Origin: G11 sp947167445
GTDB taxonomy: Bacteria; Bacillota; Clostridia; Lachnospirales; Lachnospiraceae
Direction of reading: 5' to 3'
Assembly (NCBI GenBank): GCA_947167445.1
Contig: CAMVID010000004.1
Coordinates: forward strand, 1 to 64,000
DNA: 64,000 bases
In this document: piece after piece, positions 16,312-25,135 of the stretch
Numbering within the stretch: the stretch's first letter is position 1
Layout of the letters: each line of letters starts with the position of its first letter
Notes under the pieces: generated by a model
What the model saw: only the letters and a program-made list of their open reading frames with translations
Told to the model about the DNA's origin: nothing
Databases searched by the model: none
Translations under genes and position numbers: made by a program

Positions 16312-18120
16312 CTAGTTTTCGTCAAGTTTGAGAACGCTCATGAAGGCCTTCTGAGGTACTTCTACGCTGCCAATCTGGCGCATACGTTTCTTACCCTCTT
16401 TCTGTTTCTCCAAAAGCTTCTTCTTACGGGTAATATCACCGCCATAGCACTTTGCAAGCACATCCTTACGCATGGCTTTGACTGTTTCTCTGGAGATAAC
16501 CTTGCCGCCGATGGCCGCCTGAATCGGAATCTCGAAGAGATGTCTCGGGATCTCATCCTTAAGTCTCTCGCACATTCTTCTGCCTCTTTCGTAGGCCGAA
16601 TCGGCATGTACGATGAAGGAAAGGGCATCCACCTCTTCCTTATTGATAAGAATATCAAGCTTAACCAGCTTCGACTCCTCATAGCCCTTGATGTCATAGT
16701 CAAAGGATGCATAGCCCTTTGAGCGGGACTTAAGCGCATCGAAGAAATCGTAGATGATTTCATTTAAGGGAAGCTCGTACTTAAGTAAAGCTCTTGTGGA
16801 CTCGATGTACTCCATTCCGAGATACTTTCCGCGTCTCTCCTGACAAAGCTCCATAATGGGGCCGATAAAATCCACAGTAACCATAATCTCCGCATTTACA
16901 ATAGGCTCTTCCATGAAAGCTATCTCTGCGGGATCCGGCAGGTTTGAAGGATTGGTAAGTTCGATTACCTCTCCATTTTGCTTATGTACCTTATAAATAA
17001 CACCCGGTGCTGTGGTGACTAAATCAAGATTATATTCTCTCTCAAGTCTCTCCTGAACAATCTCAAGATGGAGAAGTCCAAGGAATCCGCATCTGAAGCC
17101 AAAGCCCAAAGCTATGGATGTCTCTGGCTCATATTGCAGGGATGCGTCATTAAGCTGAAGCTTCTCAAGAGCATCTCTAAGATCCGGGTACTTGGCTCCG
17201 TCCGCAGGATACATTCCGCAATAAACCATGGAATGAACCTTCTTATATCCGGGCAAAGGCTCCGCGCAGGGATTCTGGGAATTGGTAATGGTATCACCCA
17301 CTGCAGTATCCTTAACGTTCTTAATTGAAGCTGTAATGTAACCAACCATTCCGGCAGAAAGCTCATCGCAGGGAATAAACTGTCCGGCTCCGAAGTAACC
17401 TACTTCCACAACCTCTGCGGTGGCCCCTGTGGCCATCATCTTAATGGGTGTACCCTTCTTGACGGTACCCTCCATCATTCTCACAAATACGATTACCCCC
17501 TTATAGGAATCATAAAGGGAGTCAAAAATAAGAGCCTTTAAGGGGGCATTAGGGTCCCCTTTGGGGGCAGGAATCTTTTTGACCACCGCTTCCAGCACGT
17601 CCTCTATTCCGATGCCGTTCTTGGCCGAAATAAGGGGTGCATCCTGGGCTTCTATTCCTATAACGTCCTCAATCTCATCGATTACTCTCTGAGGCTCGGC
17701 GCTTGGAAGGTCAATCTTATTGATAACCGGGAACACATCAAGGTTATGGTCCAATGCAAGATATACATTTGCAAGGGTCTGTGCCTCGATTCCCTGAGCC
17801 GCATCTACCACAAGAATAGCTCCGTCGCAGGCTGCAAGGCTTCTTGACACCTCGTAGTTAAAGTCTACATGGCCGGGAGTGTCAATGAGGTTAAAAACGT
17901 ACTCCTCTCCATCCTTGGCCTTATAGATTGTACGAACCGCCTGGGACTTAATGGTGATACCACGTTCCCTCTCAAGATCCATGTTATCAAGAACCTGCTC
18001 CTGCATCTCTCTGCTGGTAAGCAGGCCTGTTTTCTCTATTATTCTGTCTGCGAGAGTGGATTTACCGTGATCGATATGGGCCACTATGCAGAAATTTCTG
18101 ATTTTACTCTGATCTGTCAT
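16312..18120 (-). CDS. lepA: Elongation factor 4 (LepA)
   Basis: A 602-residue translational GTPase that acts on ribosomes (initiation, back-translocation). G1 AHIDHGKSTL is near residue 12, G2/G3 region includes RERGITIK and DTPGHVDF, G4 is NKIDLP; the LepA-specific C-terminal domain ends IGSVEVPQKAFMSVLK. The start at 18120 (MTDQSKIRNF) is chosen for its AAGGAA site; in-frame upstream codons run back through a terminator hairpin. That hairpin ends only about 12 bases before the ribosome site, and a promoter overlaps the hairpin's far side, so lepA-hemW is probably transcribed from within that structure. Confidence 0.97.
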   Translation of the reverse strand: MTDQSKIRNFCIVAHIDHGKSTLADRIIEKTGLLTSREMQEQVLDNMDLERERGITIKSQAVRTIYKAKDGEEYVFNLIDTPGHVDFNYEVSRSLAACDGAILVVDAAQGIEAQTLANVYLALDHNLDVFPVINKIDLPSAEPQRVIDEIEDVIGIEAQDAPLISAKNGIGIEDVLEAVVKKIPAPKGDPNAPLKALIFDSLYDSYKGVIVFVRMMEGTVKKGTPIKMMATGATAEVVEVGYFGAGQFIPCDELSAGMVGYITASIKNVKDTAVGDTITNSQNPCAEPLPGYKKVHSMVYCGMYPADGAKYPDLRDALEKLQLNDASLQYEPETSIALGFGFRCGFLGLLHLEIVQERLEREYNLDLVTTAPGVIYKVHKQNGEVIELTNPSNLPDPAEIAFMEEPIVNAEIMVTVDFIGPIMELCQERRGKYLGMEYIESTRALLKYELPLNEIIYDFFDALKSRSKGYASFDYDIKGYEESKLVKLDILINKEEVDALSFIVHADSAYERGRRMCERLKDEIPRHLFEIPIQAAIGGKVISRETVKAMRKDVLAKCYGGDITRKKKLLEKQKEGKKRMRQIGSVEVPQKAFMSVLKLDEN

Positions 18121-18130
18121 GTTTATTTCC

Positions 18131-18165
18131 TTAAAAAAATGGACTTCGTAATCGAAGTCCATTTT
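18131..18165 (-). terminator. Terminator after flavodoxin, in the lepA leader
   Basis: Perfect 13-base arms (18136-18148 and 18153-18165) with a four-base loop, followed on the minus strand by seven T. It would end eno-flavodoxin transcripts. The T run abuts the lepA ribosome binding site. Confidence 0.85.
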
Positions 18166-18189
18166 ATCAAAACCTATTAACTTAGGCAA
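18161..18189 (-). promoter_or_regulatory. Promoter of lepA-hemW overlapping the terminator
   Basis: Minus-strand TTGCCT (18184-18189), 17-base spacer, TAAAAT (18161-18166). The -10 shares five bases with the outer end of the terminator stem, so initiation near 18154 would leave out most of the 5' arm and the hairpin could not form in the new transcript. Confidence 0.5.
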
Positions 18190-18192
18190 TAG

Positions 18193-18615
18193 CTAAGCCA
18201 AGGAAGCACCGAGACTCTTACATTCATCAAGAACATCGGGTGTAGGCGCATTGTTGGCCATTACGGCATCGCAGGAAAGGCGGGCACCTGCTGCATTGCA
18301 TCTGTCCTCCCAGTCTCTCATCCACTGGCCGTCTCCCCAGCCGTAGGAACCAAAGAGTGCAATTTTCTTACCGGAAAGAGAGCCCTCAACCTCTGTGAAC
18401 ATAGGTTCAAATTCAGTCTCCTCAAGAACCTCGGCGCCCATGGCGGGGCATCCGAATGCGATGGCGTCAAATTCTGCCACCTTTGCTGCTCCAAAGTCTG
18501 AAGGTCCAAAAGCAGTTACCTCTGCTCCTTTGCTCTTTGCTCCCTCTATTACTGCTGTGGCCATGGCTGCTGTATTTCCTGTGCCACTCCAATATACTAC
18601 TGCTACTTTACTCAT
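18193..18615 (-). CDS. Flavodoxin
   Basis: A 140-residue short-chain flavodoxin, an FMN electron carrier that can replace ferredoxin under iron limitation. The phosphate-binding loop SGTGNTAAMA is at residues 10-19; the later segments FGCPAMG and FGSYGWGDGQWM match the FMN isoalloxazine loops. It begins 36 bases after eno without a terminator between, so it is likely co-transcribed with enolase. AAGGAGGG precedes ATG. Confidence 0.95.
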   Translation of the reverse strand: MSKVAVVYWSGTGNTAAMATAVIEGAKSKGAEVTAFGPSDFGAAKVAEFDAIAFGCPAMGAEVLEETEFEPMFTEVEGSLSGKKIALFGSYGWGDGQWMRDWEDRCNAAGARLSCDAVMANNAPTPDVLDECKSLGASLA

Positions 18616-18651
18616 TATAGCTTCCCTCCTTGAAATTAATTTGATTAAGAA

Positions 18652-19953
18652 TTACTTCTTCACATGAAATGCGTTCATTCCGGGATATACCGCAGAATCC
18701 CCAAGCTGTTCTTCGATGCGGAGAAGCTGGTTGTATTTTGCCACACGTTCTGAACGGCTGGGTGCACCGGTCTTAATCTGACAAGTATTTAATGCAACTG
18801 CAAGATCCGCAATGGTTGTGTCAGCCGTCTCACCTGAACGATGGGATGAAATTGCGGTGTATCCTGCGTTGTGAGCCATCTTGATAGCCTCAAGTGTCTC
18901 AGATACGGAACCGATCTGGTTAAGCTTAATAAGGATGGAATTTCCTGCTCCCAGAGCAATACCCTTGCTAAGGCGCTCTGTGTTTGTAACGAAGAGGTCA
19001 TCGCCCACAAGCTGAACCTTGTTACCAATCTTCGCTGTCATTCTCTGCCAGCCTTCCCAGTCCTCTTCATCAAGGCCATCCTCGATGGAAATAATGGGAT
19101 ATTTATCAACGAGCTTCTCCCAGTGAGCAATAAGCTCATCTGAGGTGAATTCCTTGCCGGATTTGGGCTGCTTATAGAAGCCTTTGCCCTTCTCGCTCTT
19201 CCATTCGGAAGAAGCGGCATCCATTGCAATCATAAAGTCCTTGCCGGGCTCGAAGCCTGCAACCTTGATGGCCTCGAGAATCTTCTCGATAGCCTCTTCA
19301 TCGCTCTTAAGCTTATTGGGGGCAAAACCACCTTCATCTCCTACTGCGGTAACGTCTCCCATATCCTTAATGAGTTTCTTAAGGTTGTGGAATACCTCAG
19401 CGCACCAGCGAAGGCCTTCCTTAAATGAAGGAGCACCAACGGGCATAATCATGAATTCCTGAGTATCTACTGCGCTGTCGGCGTGAGCTCCGCCGTTAAG
19501 GATGTTCATCATGGGAACGGGTAAACGGTTGCCGGATACACCTCCAAGGAATCTGTAAAGAGGAATACCCTGAGATTTGGCAGCTGCTCTTGCTGCTGCG
19601 ATTGAAACCGCAAGGATGGCATTGGCACCAAGTTTTGACTTGTCCTTGGTCCCGTCAGCCTTAATCATTGCAGCATCAACTGCGTATGTATCAGATGCGT
19701 CAATTCCCTTAACAGCATCGTTGATAACGGTATTGATATTGTTAACTGCCTTGGTAACTCCCTTGCCAAGATATCTTGACTTATCGCCGTCACGAAGCTC
19801 CAGTGCCTCAAACTCACCTGTGGAAGCACCACTGGGAGCGGTACCTGCTGCAACAGTTCCGTCTGCCAGATATACTTCAGCCTCAACTGTCGGATTTCCT
19901 CTGGAATCAAGAATTTCTCTTCCGACAACTTTTTCGATTGTCATATTACTCAT
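18652..19953 (-). CDS. eno: Enolase (2-phosphoglycerate dehydratase)
   Basis: A 433-residue glycolytic enzyme converting 2-phosphoglycerate to phosphoenolpyruvate. N-terminal signature SRGNPTVEAEV, substrate loop GAPSGASTGEFEALELRDGD, metal ligands in IAMDAASSEW, ISIEDGLDEEDWEGW and VGDDLFVTN, and the family signature LIKLNQIGSVSETL are all intact, followed by SHRSGETADT. AAAGGAG precedes the ATG. Its promoter lies across an imperfectly separated terminator hairpin at the end of the acyl-CoA ligase gene. Confidence 0.98.
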   Translation of the reverse strand: MSNMTIEKVVGREILDSRGNPTVEAEVYLADGTVAAGTAPSGASTGEFEALELRDGDKSRYLGKGVTKAVNNINTVINDAVKGIDASDTYAVDAAMIKADGTKDKSKLGANAILAVSIAAARAAAKSQGIPLYRFLGGVSGNRLPVPMMNILNGGAHADSAVDTQEFMIMPVGAPSFKEGLRWCAEVFHNLKKLIKDMGDVTAVGDEGGFAPNKLKSDEEAIEKILEAIKVAGFEPGKDFMIAMDAASSEWKSEKGKGFYKQPKSGKEFTSDELIAHWEKLVDKYPIISIEDGLDEEDWEGWQRMTAKIGNKVQLVGDDLFVTNTERLSKGIALGAGNSILIKLNQIGSVSETLEAIKMAHNAGYTAISSHRSGETADTTIADLAVALNTCQIKTGAPSRSERVAKYNQLLRIEEQLGDSAVYPGMNAFHVKK

Positions 19954-19976
19954 AGTAGAAAATCTCCTTTATTTGT

Positions 19977-20019
19977 ACAAAAATTGTCCTTAGTTAGCCT
20001 TTGCTAACTAAGGACAATT
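19977..20019 (-). terminator. Terminator after the lipid-gene operon, in the eno leader
   Basis: Perfect 17-base arms (19982-19998 and 20003-20019), CTTT loop on the plus strand, followed on the minus strand by TTTTG. It would end transcripts of the acyl-CoA ligase operon 29 bases after its stop. Confidence 0.75.
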
Positions 20020-20045
20020 CTAAGATTTTTTTCTTCTCATGTCAA
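20017..20045 (-). promoter_or_regulatory. Promoter of eno overlapping the terminator
   Basis: Minus-strand consensus TTGACA (20040-20045), 17-base spacer, TAGAAT (20017-20022). The -10 overlaps the outer three bases of the hairpin, so transcripts would begin near 20010, inside the 5' arm, keeping only an 8-bp hairpin at their very 5' end. Confidence 0.75.
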
Positions 20046-20047
20046 CA

Positions 20048-21775
20048 TCAATCTGCCGACTCTTTTATTTTCTTAAGCTCCTCTTCCTCAAGAACTCTGT
20101 AGGCCACTTTCCCCACCAGGGTCTTAGGCATCTCTTCCCTGAATTCAATGTCGTAAGGCATTGCATACTTGGCGATGTTCTTCTTACAATATGCCATTAT
20201 CTCATTCTTTGTGGCTTCTCCGGCATCGGTGCCGGGCACAAGCTTGATAAAGGCCTTCACCTTCTGCATCTTATATGGATCCGGAACTCCTATGACACAG
20301 CTCATCTGGACCTTCTCGTGAGCATCCAGGATATTCTCTATCTGTCCGGGATAAATATTATACCCCGATGATATTATCATTCTCTTGCTGCGTCCCTTGA
20401 AATAAACAAATCCCTGATCGTCCATAATGCCAAGGTCCCCAGTATATACCCACACTCTTCCGTCGGCATGGGTTCTCAGGGTATCCGCCGTTTCTTCGGG
20501 ATGTCCCATATATTCCTTCATGACTGTGGGACCGGAAAGCAGGATCTCACCCTCCTCCCCGTAAGGAACTTCCTCATCGGTTCCCGGTTTTACTATTTTA
20601 ATATATGTATCCGGGAAGGGTACGCCTATGCTTCCCTCCTTAAACATGTGAGGAGGTGTAAGGCAGCATGCCGTAACGGTTTCCGTTGTGCCGTATCCTT
20701 CTCTCACCTGAATCGTAGCTTTATGGTCATACAAAAACTTATCAAATTTCTTCTTGAGTTCAACGCTTAAGCTGTCTCCTCCGGAGAATACTCCCTTAAG
20801 GCTGCTCAGATCGGCTCCATCCATGTCGGGAAGACGAAGGAGTGCCTCGTAAAGTGTGGGAACTCCCGCAATAAAATTACACCTGTATTTTGTAATGAGT
20901 CTGGCATAGCTCTTGGCCGTAAAACGTGGAACAAGTATACATCTGCCTCCCTGGGAAAGCATTGTATGGATACATACTCCAAGCCCGAAGCCGTGGAACA
21001 GCGGCATAGCCGCCAGCATCTTATCCCCGGGTCTGAACATGGGATTTGCAGCGATAACCTGCTGTCCCAGGGCATTAAAGTTTTTGTTGGTAAGGACTAT
21101 TCCTTTTGTGGTTCCGGTGGTTCCTCCCGAGTAAAGAATCACTGCAGGATCATCACTTTGTCTCTTAACGCGATAATTATAAAAGCAGTGATTTGAAAGG
21201 CGCATAAAGTCATGCCATCTGATTACCGGAGCATCCTTCGGGATCTTTCTTGCCTTCCTGCCTTCCGTAAGCATGTACCCTGCCTTTACAGGTCTGCTTA
21301 ATGCATCCTTAACAGAAGCAATAATAATGTTGACTACCTTGGTGTTTGCTCTTATGGCTTCAAACTTATGATAGAACTGATCGAGAGTAATTGCCGTAAC
21401 CGATTCGCTTTCATTCAGATAAAACTCAATTTCCTTTTCTGCCGAAAGTGGGTGGATCATGTTTGCAATGCCTCCAACCATGTTCACCGCATAAAACATG
21501 TAAATGGCCTGTGGGCAGTTTGGCATGGCGATGGTTACTTTATCGCCCTCTCTTACCCCTATGGTCTTAAGAGCCTTGGCACATTTCCCGATCTCCCTGA
21601 TCATCTGGCTGTAGGTTGTCTTCTTTCCCATGAAATCAAAGGCCGTATCGTTGGGATATTTTGTGGCGATCTCCTCTACCTTCTCAACCATTGAGCCCTC
21701 GAAGTACTCAAGGTTTAAGGGCACATCTCCCACCGAATCTGCCCAGGGTATCTTTGTTTTTGCATTTAATTCCAT
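20048..21775 (-). CDS. Long-chain acyl-CoA synthetase (AMP-binding)
   Basis: A 575-residue adenylate-forming enzyme (acid + ATP + CoA to acyl-CoA). Core motifs: the phosphate loop YSGGTTGTTKG near residue 212, GYGTTETVT, VYTGDLG and FKGRSKRMIISSGYNIYP, and the C-terminal catalytic Lys region PKTLVGKVAYR. No membrane segment. It is the last gene of a five-gene lipid block (lipid kinase, LPLAT, PAP2, E2-like protein, this gene), two bases after its predecessor. It probably activates fatty acids for membrane lipid synthesis or remodelling; the exact chain length cannot be read from sequence. Confidence 0.9.
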   Translation of the reverse strand: MELNAKTKIPWADSVGDVPLNLEYFEGSMVEKVEEIATKYPNDTAFDFMGKKTTYSQMIREIGKCAKALKTIGVREGDKVTIAMPNCPQAIYMFYAVNMVGGIANMIHPLSAEKEIEFYLNESESVTAITLDQFYHKFEAIRANTKVVNIIIASVKDALSRPVKAGYMLTEGRKARKIPKDAPVIRWHDFMRLSNHCFYNYRVKRQSDDPAVILYSGGTTGTTKGIVLTNKNFNALGQQVIAANPMFRPGDKMLAAMPLFHGFGLGVCIHTMLSQGGRCILVPRFTAKSYARLITKYRCNFIAGVPTLYEALLRLPDMDGADLSSLKGVFSGGDSLSVELKKKFDKFLYDHKATIQVREGYGTTETVTACCLTPPHMFKEGSIGVPFPDTYIKIVKPGTDEEVPYGEEGEILLSGPTVMKEYMGHPEETADTLRTHADGRVWVYTGDLGIMDDQGFVYFKGRSKRMIISSGYNIYPGQIENILDAHEKVQMSCVIGVPDPYKMQKVKAFIKLVPGTDAGEATKNEIMAYCKKNIAKYAMPYDIEFREEMPKTLVGKVAYRVLEEEELKKIKESAD

Positions 21776-21777
21776 AA

Positions 21778-22644
21778 CTAAAACTCCACTTCTTCATTCA
21801 GGGGCTTCAAAAGAAGCTCCGGTTCTTCAAAAAGCTTTTTCAAAAGCTTGATTGTCTTTGAATAGTAATAACCGTCAGCAATCCTCTCATCCACCGTAAG
21901 TCCCAGATCCACGCTGTCTCTCATGGTTACATTTCCCGCTTCATCGTAGAAGGGACGTTTCTTGATTTCACCGATGACGCAGAACACCGAGGTGGTACCC
22001 CAGTTGGTCAGGTGATGATATCCCGCATGCAGCTTAATGGAACCCAAATTGCTCAAAACAGCGGATGCATAAAAGGGGTCTGTGGCAATTATTGATTTGG
22101 GCATGCGTCCGTGTCTGTCAAGGCTTCTCGCAATGGCTCCCACGATTTTAAGAATCGGGCGTGGAATCTTTTGGATAATGTCCATAGCTGCCGTGGACTG
22201 GTCTTTTTCATTCTCACTCTTGCAAAGTGATACCTGCCTGAAAATCTCATCATGGATGGTGTCCAGAGTATCGCTCTCCTTGCTGTGAATGAAGGCCAGG
22301 GCCTCGCCGCCGTTGTCTGAGAAAATCTTTTTAACCGTAAAAGCAGCCGAAACCTCGTTTCTTTGATAAATTGATTTATTGGCGATAAAACGATTCATCT
22401 TGGGACGAAGGGTAATGGTCTTAAGCATGGCTGTAACCATGATCTGAAAAAGATTGTACTTGTATTCCGGATTTGTCTCATTCTTTTTCGCCAGAAATTC
22501 GTTGATGTTGGTCAGATCGATGCACTCCGAGATAAAGGCCTCGTTATCGCAACGATTGGGATACATCAAAGGCATAATGGTATGCATGGAATCAATTTTC
22601 TTAAGATAGGTTCCGTCTCTGCGGTCTCCGATTTTTCTTCTCAT
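21778..22644 (-). CDS. 2-oxoacid dehydrogenase E2 / CAT-fold acyltransferase-like protein, catalytic His absent
   Basis: A 288-residue protein with the chloramphenicol acetyltransferase / E2 catalytic fold: NLFQIMVTAMLKTITLRPKMNRFI matches the helix-strand of that family and LSNLGSIKLHAGYHHLTNWG the central loop. The family active site HxxxDG (DHRxxDG) reads DERIADG here, so the catalytic His is Glu. There is no lipoyl domain. It sits between PAP2 (no gap) and acyl-CoA ligase (two bases), so its role is presumably in lipid metabolism, as a divergent acyltransferase or a non-catalytic partner. The first 25 residues are basic. Confidence 0.65.
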   Translation of the reverse strand: MRRKIGDRRDGTYLKKIDSMHTIMPLMYPNRCDNEAFISECIDLTNINEFLAKKNETNPEYKYNLFQIMVTAMLKTITLRPKMNRFIANKSIYQRNEVSAAFTVKKIFSDNGGEALAFIHSKESDTLDTIHDEIFRQVSLCKSENEKDQSTAAMDIIQKIPRPILKIVGAIARSLDRHGRMPKSIIATDPFYASAVLSNLGSIKLHAGYHHLTNWGTTSVFCVIGEIKKRPFYDEAGNVTMRDSVDLGLTVDERIADGYYYSKTIKLLKKLFEEPELLLKPLNEEVEF

Positions 22645-23352
22645 TTATACTTCCTCCTGAATTGTTTTGGGGATTCTCCCGCTTTTAAGTCTCGGGAGCC
22701 AATAATCCCTGCCATATACCGCAGCCTCGGCAATAAGACATACGGGAATTGCCGCTACAACGTCAAGCGCCGAGTGCTGTTTTACAAAGCATACAGCCAG
22801 GCAAATCATCAAAACCACAAATATCAGTGTAGCTTTAATCCATTTTGAAAGACTTCTGTCCTTAAGCCCCACTGACAAAACAGCCATGGAAAAGGCCACA
22901 TGCATGGACGGGCAGACTCCTGTATTGGTATCAAAAGCGTAGATCAATCCAATGATACGGGTAAAAATGTTGTCTCTGGCAAAGGTCTCGGGTCTCAAAT
23001 ACTGGACGCTCGGGTACAGAATATAGCAAATTGTCCCCAGAACCTGAGTCCATATTATAAACTTCTGCATATGCTTAAACGCTTCCACATCGTAAAGCAA
23101 TGTGTAAAGCAAAGAAAGCGAAATAAGAAGATACCATCCGCCGTAAAAAATCAGAAAAAACTCGTTGAACGGAATAATATCATCAAGCCTGCAGTGGATT
23201 TCATGGAGTCTTTCCGCAGGAATAAGATTCTCGGTCAAAAAGTAAAAAATAAAGTATACAACCCAGCCAAGCAGCAGTAAAACATGCGAAAATCTTGGGT
23301 CCGTCAGCTTTCTGAATGAAAAGCCCCGGTAATCATACATCTGTTTCTTCAT
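22645..23352 (-). CDS. PAP2-family membrane phosphatase
   Basis: A 235-residue integral membrane protein with about six hydrophobic segments. The phosphatase motifs are visible: CPSMHVAFSM (PSxH, near residue 145) and VKQHSALDVVAAIP (the SxxxHxxxD-type third motif with H and D, near residue 195). The first (KxxxxxxRP) motif is not clear, as in the inositolphosphotransferase-like PAP2_3 branch. Likely substrates are phosphatidate, lysophosphatidate or isoprenyl phosphates. It starts 20 bases inside the LPLAT gene and abuts the E2-like gene, so the set is translationally coupled. Confidence 0.85.
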   Translation of the reverse strand: MKKQMYDYRGFSFRKLTDPRFSHVLLLLGWVVYFIFYFLTENLIPAERLHEIHCRLDDIIPFNEFFLIFYGGWYLLISLSLLYTLLYDVEAFKHMQKFIIWTQVLGTICYILYPSVQYLRPETFARDNIFTRIIGLIYAFDTNTGVCPSMHVAFSMAVLSVGLKDRSLSKWIKATLIFVVLMICLAVCFVKQHSALDVVAAIPVCLIAEAAVYGRDYWLPRLKSGRIPKTIQEEV

Positions 23353-24109
23353 TGTTATATTTCTCCAACGGCAAGCTCTTGGGGTATTTTTTCCTTGGCA
23401 TGTTCTTATAGGGAACCACCTTGTGTTCAGGCAAAGAAAGGGCCAGAGACGTGATTCGATCCATCAGTTCATTATTTATCCTGATTCTCTCTTCTTTGGC
23501 CTTGGCCGTCGAGTCATAGAGCACAGGCTCACCGTATATTATTTTCTTAAGTTTAGGTGCAAGATACATGGGGACAAACATAAGGTTTTTCCCCTCTTTT
23601 TTGTAATAGATTCTTGCCATATCTATGAATTTGTCCGTAAATTCGTAAAGAATGTTGTTGTGCTTTGTTAAGGTCTCCGGAAAAATCACAACCTTGGCGC
23701 CCCTTCCCACAAGCTCCACCGATTCCCTAAAGGTCTCCAGCACTCTCATGTCATGGTATACACCGATGGTATGCGCATTGTTAAAAATGCAAACCGAAAG
23801 CGGAGGTATTATTCTGCTTATGATCCAAAAGAACCATCTTACTCTTTCAGGTTTCTCACTCCAAAAATCCCTGAAGGCGTAATCCGCCACTTCCTCCCTG
23901 TGCATCATCTCACCGGCGCACCATATGTAATGGGGCTTTGGAGCATATAATTCCATGGCTATGGGACCGTACATCTGACTGTGATTACCCACAATCACGC
24001 ATCCTTCTTCCGGAATGTTCTCAAGTCCCGTTATTTCATATTTGGGTGAAAAAAGCTTTACCAAAGTTCTGATAAAGCGATAAAAAAGGGATGTTTTCTT
24101 TTCGTCCAT
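23333..24109 (-). CDS. Lysophospholipid acyltransferase-like protein (PlsC family)
   Basis: A 258-residue LPLAT-family protein. The N-terminal region has GLENIPEEGCVIVGNHSQMYGP: the acyltransferase His is present, but the HxxxxD Asp is Gly. The glycerol-phosphate loop appears as VVIFPETLTKHN (FPEG-type, Gly replaced by Thr). Overall fold and motif spacing fit 1-acyl-glycerol-3-phosphate acyltransferases, yet the missing Asp makes activity uncertain. No clear long membrane anchor; a hydrophobic stretch WFFWIISRIIPPLSVCIF is near residue 90. It leads the lipid block after a terminator. Confidence 0.75.
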   Translation of the reverse strand: MDEKKTSLFYRFIRTLVKLFSPKYEITGLENIPEEGCVIVGNHSQMYGPIAMELYAPKPHYIWCAGEMMHREEVADYAFRDFWSEKPERVRWFFWIISRIIPPLSVCIFNNAHTIGVYHDMRVLETFRESVELVGRGAKVVIFPETLTKHNNILYEFTDKFIDMARIYYKKEGKNLMFVPMYLAPKLKKIIYGEPVLYDSTAKAKEERIRINNELMDRITSLALSLPEHKVVPYKNMPRKKYPKSLPLEKYNNEETDV

Positions 24110-24170
24110 TCTGTTACTTCCTGTGCCTTAATTAAGCGCACCTTATTAATAATACGCCTTTAATCCCAAA

Positions 24171-24206
24171 AAGAAAAGCAATTAAGGTACAAAACCCTAA
24201 TTGCTT
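24171..24206 (-). terminator. Terminator overlapping the end of the lipid kinase gene
   Basis: Arms 24176-24188 and 24194-24206 (13 bases, one mismatch), five-base loop, then TTCTTTTT on the minus strand. The upstream arm includes the last codons and stop of the lipid kinase gene. It separates RND-kinase transcripts from the LPLAT gene. Confidence 0.8.
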
Positions 24207-25120
24207 CTACGCTTGCCGATCAAGGGAACCATGATGGTAGCGGCTCTTCTCACTACGGTAATATCCAGATTATTAAATGCACCGCCGTACTCTCCGTCAA
24301 TGGTCCATTCAACTTCCTTGTCAGATGCGAAATGTACCTCCTTAATCTTGGCGAAGGTAATGTACTCGTTGTTAAGATCCTTCCTCATGAGGCAGTCTAT
24401 GATTAAAGGCAGTTCCGTAATATTGGCCGGGGCCTTTATGAGCAAAAGCTCCATTTCTCCGTCATCCAAAAATATTTCCGCTTTGTTTAACAATGATGTT
24501 CCACCTATGGATGTGGAATTGCAGAGGGCTCCGAAAAGATAATTTCCCTCCTCTTCAATATCATCGTATCTGATCTTCAAATGAGAGCTGTAACTCATTT
24601 GCGCCGGCAGTTCGCCTATGGCGTTAAGCACATATGCGGCATGCCCCAGCTCATTCTTAAATTTCTGATTGGTGGAATAGCTTATGGCTGAAAAGGCTCC
24701 AAAGGCAGCCACATAGTTAAAATATCTGTCCCCAATCTTTCCGACATCATAGGACATCGGTCTTCCGCTTATGGCATTCTTGCAGGCCTTATGTGTATCC
24801 GAGGGGATTCCGAAGCCCTTGGCAAAGTCATTGGTGCTTCCGGAAGGAATGTAGCCTATTCTCACAGGCTTCTTCATCCTGAGGACACCATTGACAACAT
24901 GGTTAAGGGTCCCGTCACCTCCGGCACAGATTACCATATCCACTTCTCCGTCATAGTCCGCAAGAATCCTCTCGGAATCAAGTTCGGTCTCTGGAACTAT
25001 TGGATACACTATGGGTTCAAAACCCGCCAGAGCAAATTCCTGAACGATCACATATGCATTATCCTTATTTCTTGTTATTCCCGCAGAGCGGTTTATGAGA
25101 ATCAGCACTTTTTTTCGCAT
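24197..25120 (-). CDS. Diacylglycerol/lipid kinase (DagK/YegS family)
   Basis: A 307-residue soluble lipid kinase. The nucleotide-binding loop GGDGTLNHVVNGV is near residue 66, followed by GYIPSGSTNDFAKGFGIP, both diagnostic for the DAGK catalytic domain. Members phosphorylate diacylglycerol (DgkB) or related lipids such as undecaprenol with ATP. It begins 15 bases after the RND transporter, so the two are probably co-transcribed. Together with PAP2 it could form a kinase/phosphatase pair acting on the same lipid pool, which is inference. Confidence 0.92.
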   Translation of the reverse strand: MRKKVLILINRSAGITRNKDNAYVIVQEFALAGFEPIVYPIVPETELDSERILADYDGEVDMVICAGGDGTLNHVVNGVLRMKKPVRIGYIPSGSTNDFAKGFGIPSDTHKACKNAISGRPMSYDVGKIGDRYFNYVAAFGAFSAISYSTNQKFKNELGHAAYVLNAIGELPAQMSYSSHLKIRYDDIEEEGNYLFGALCNSTSIGGTSLLNKAEIFLDDGEMELLLIKAPANITELPLIIDCLMRKDLNNEYITFAKIKEVHFASDKEVEWTIDGEYGGAFNNLDITVVRRAATIMVPLIGKRRSN

Positions 25121-25135
25121 ACTAAAATTGTAATC

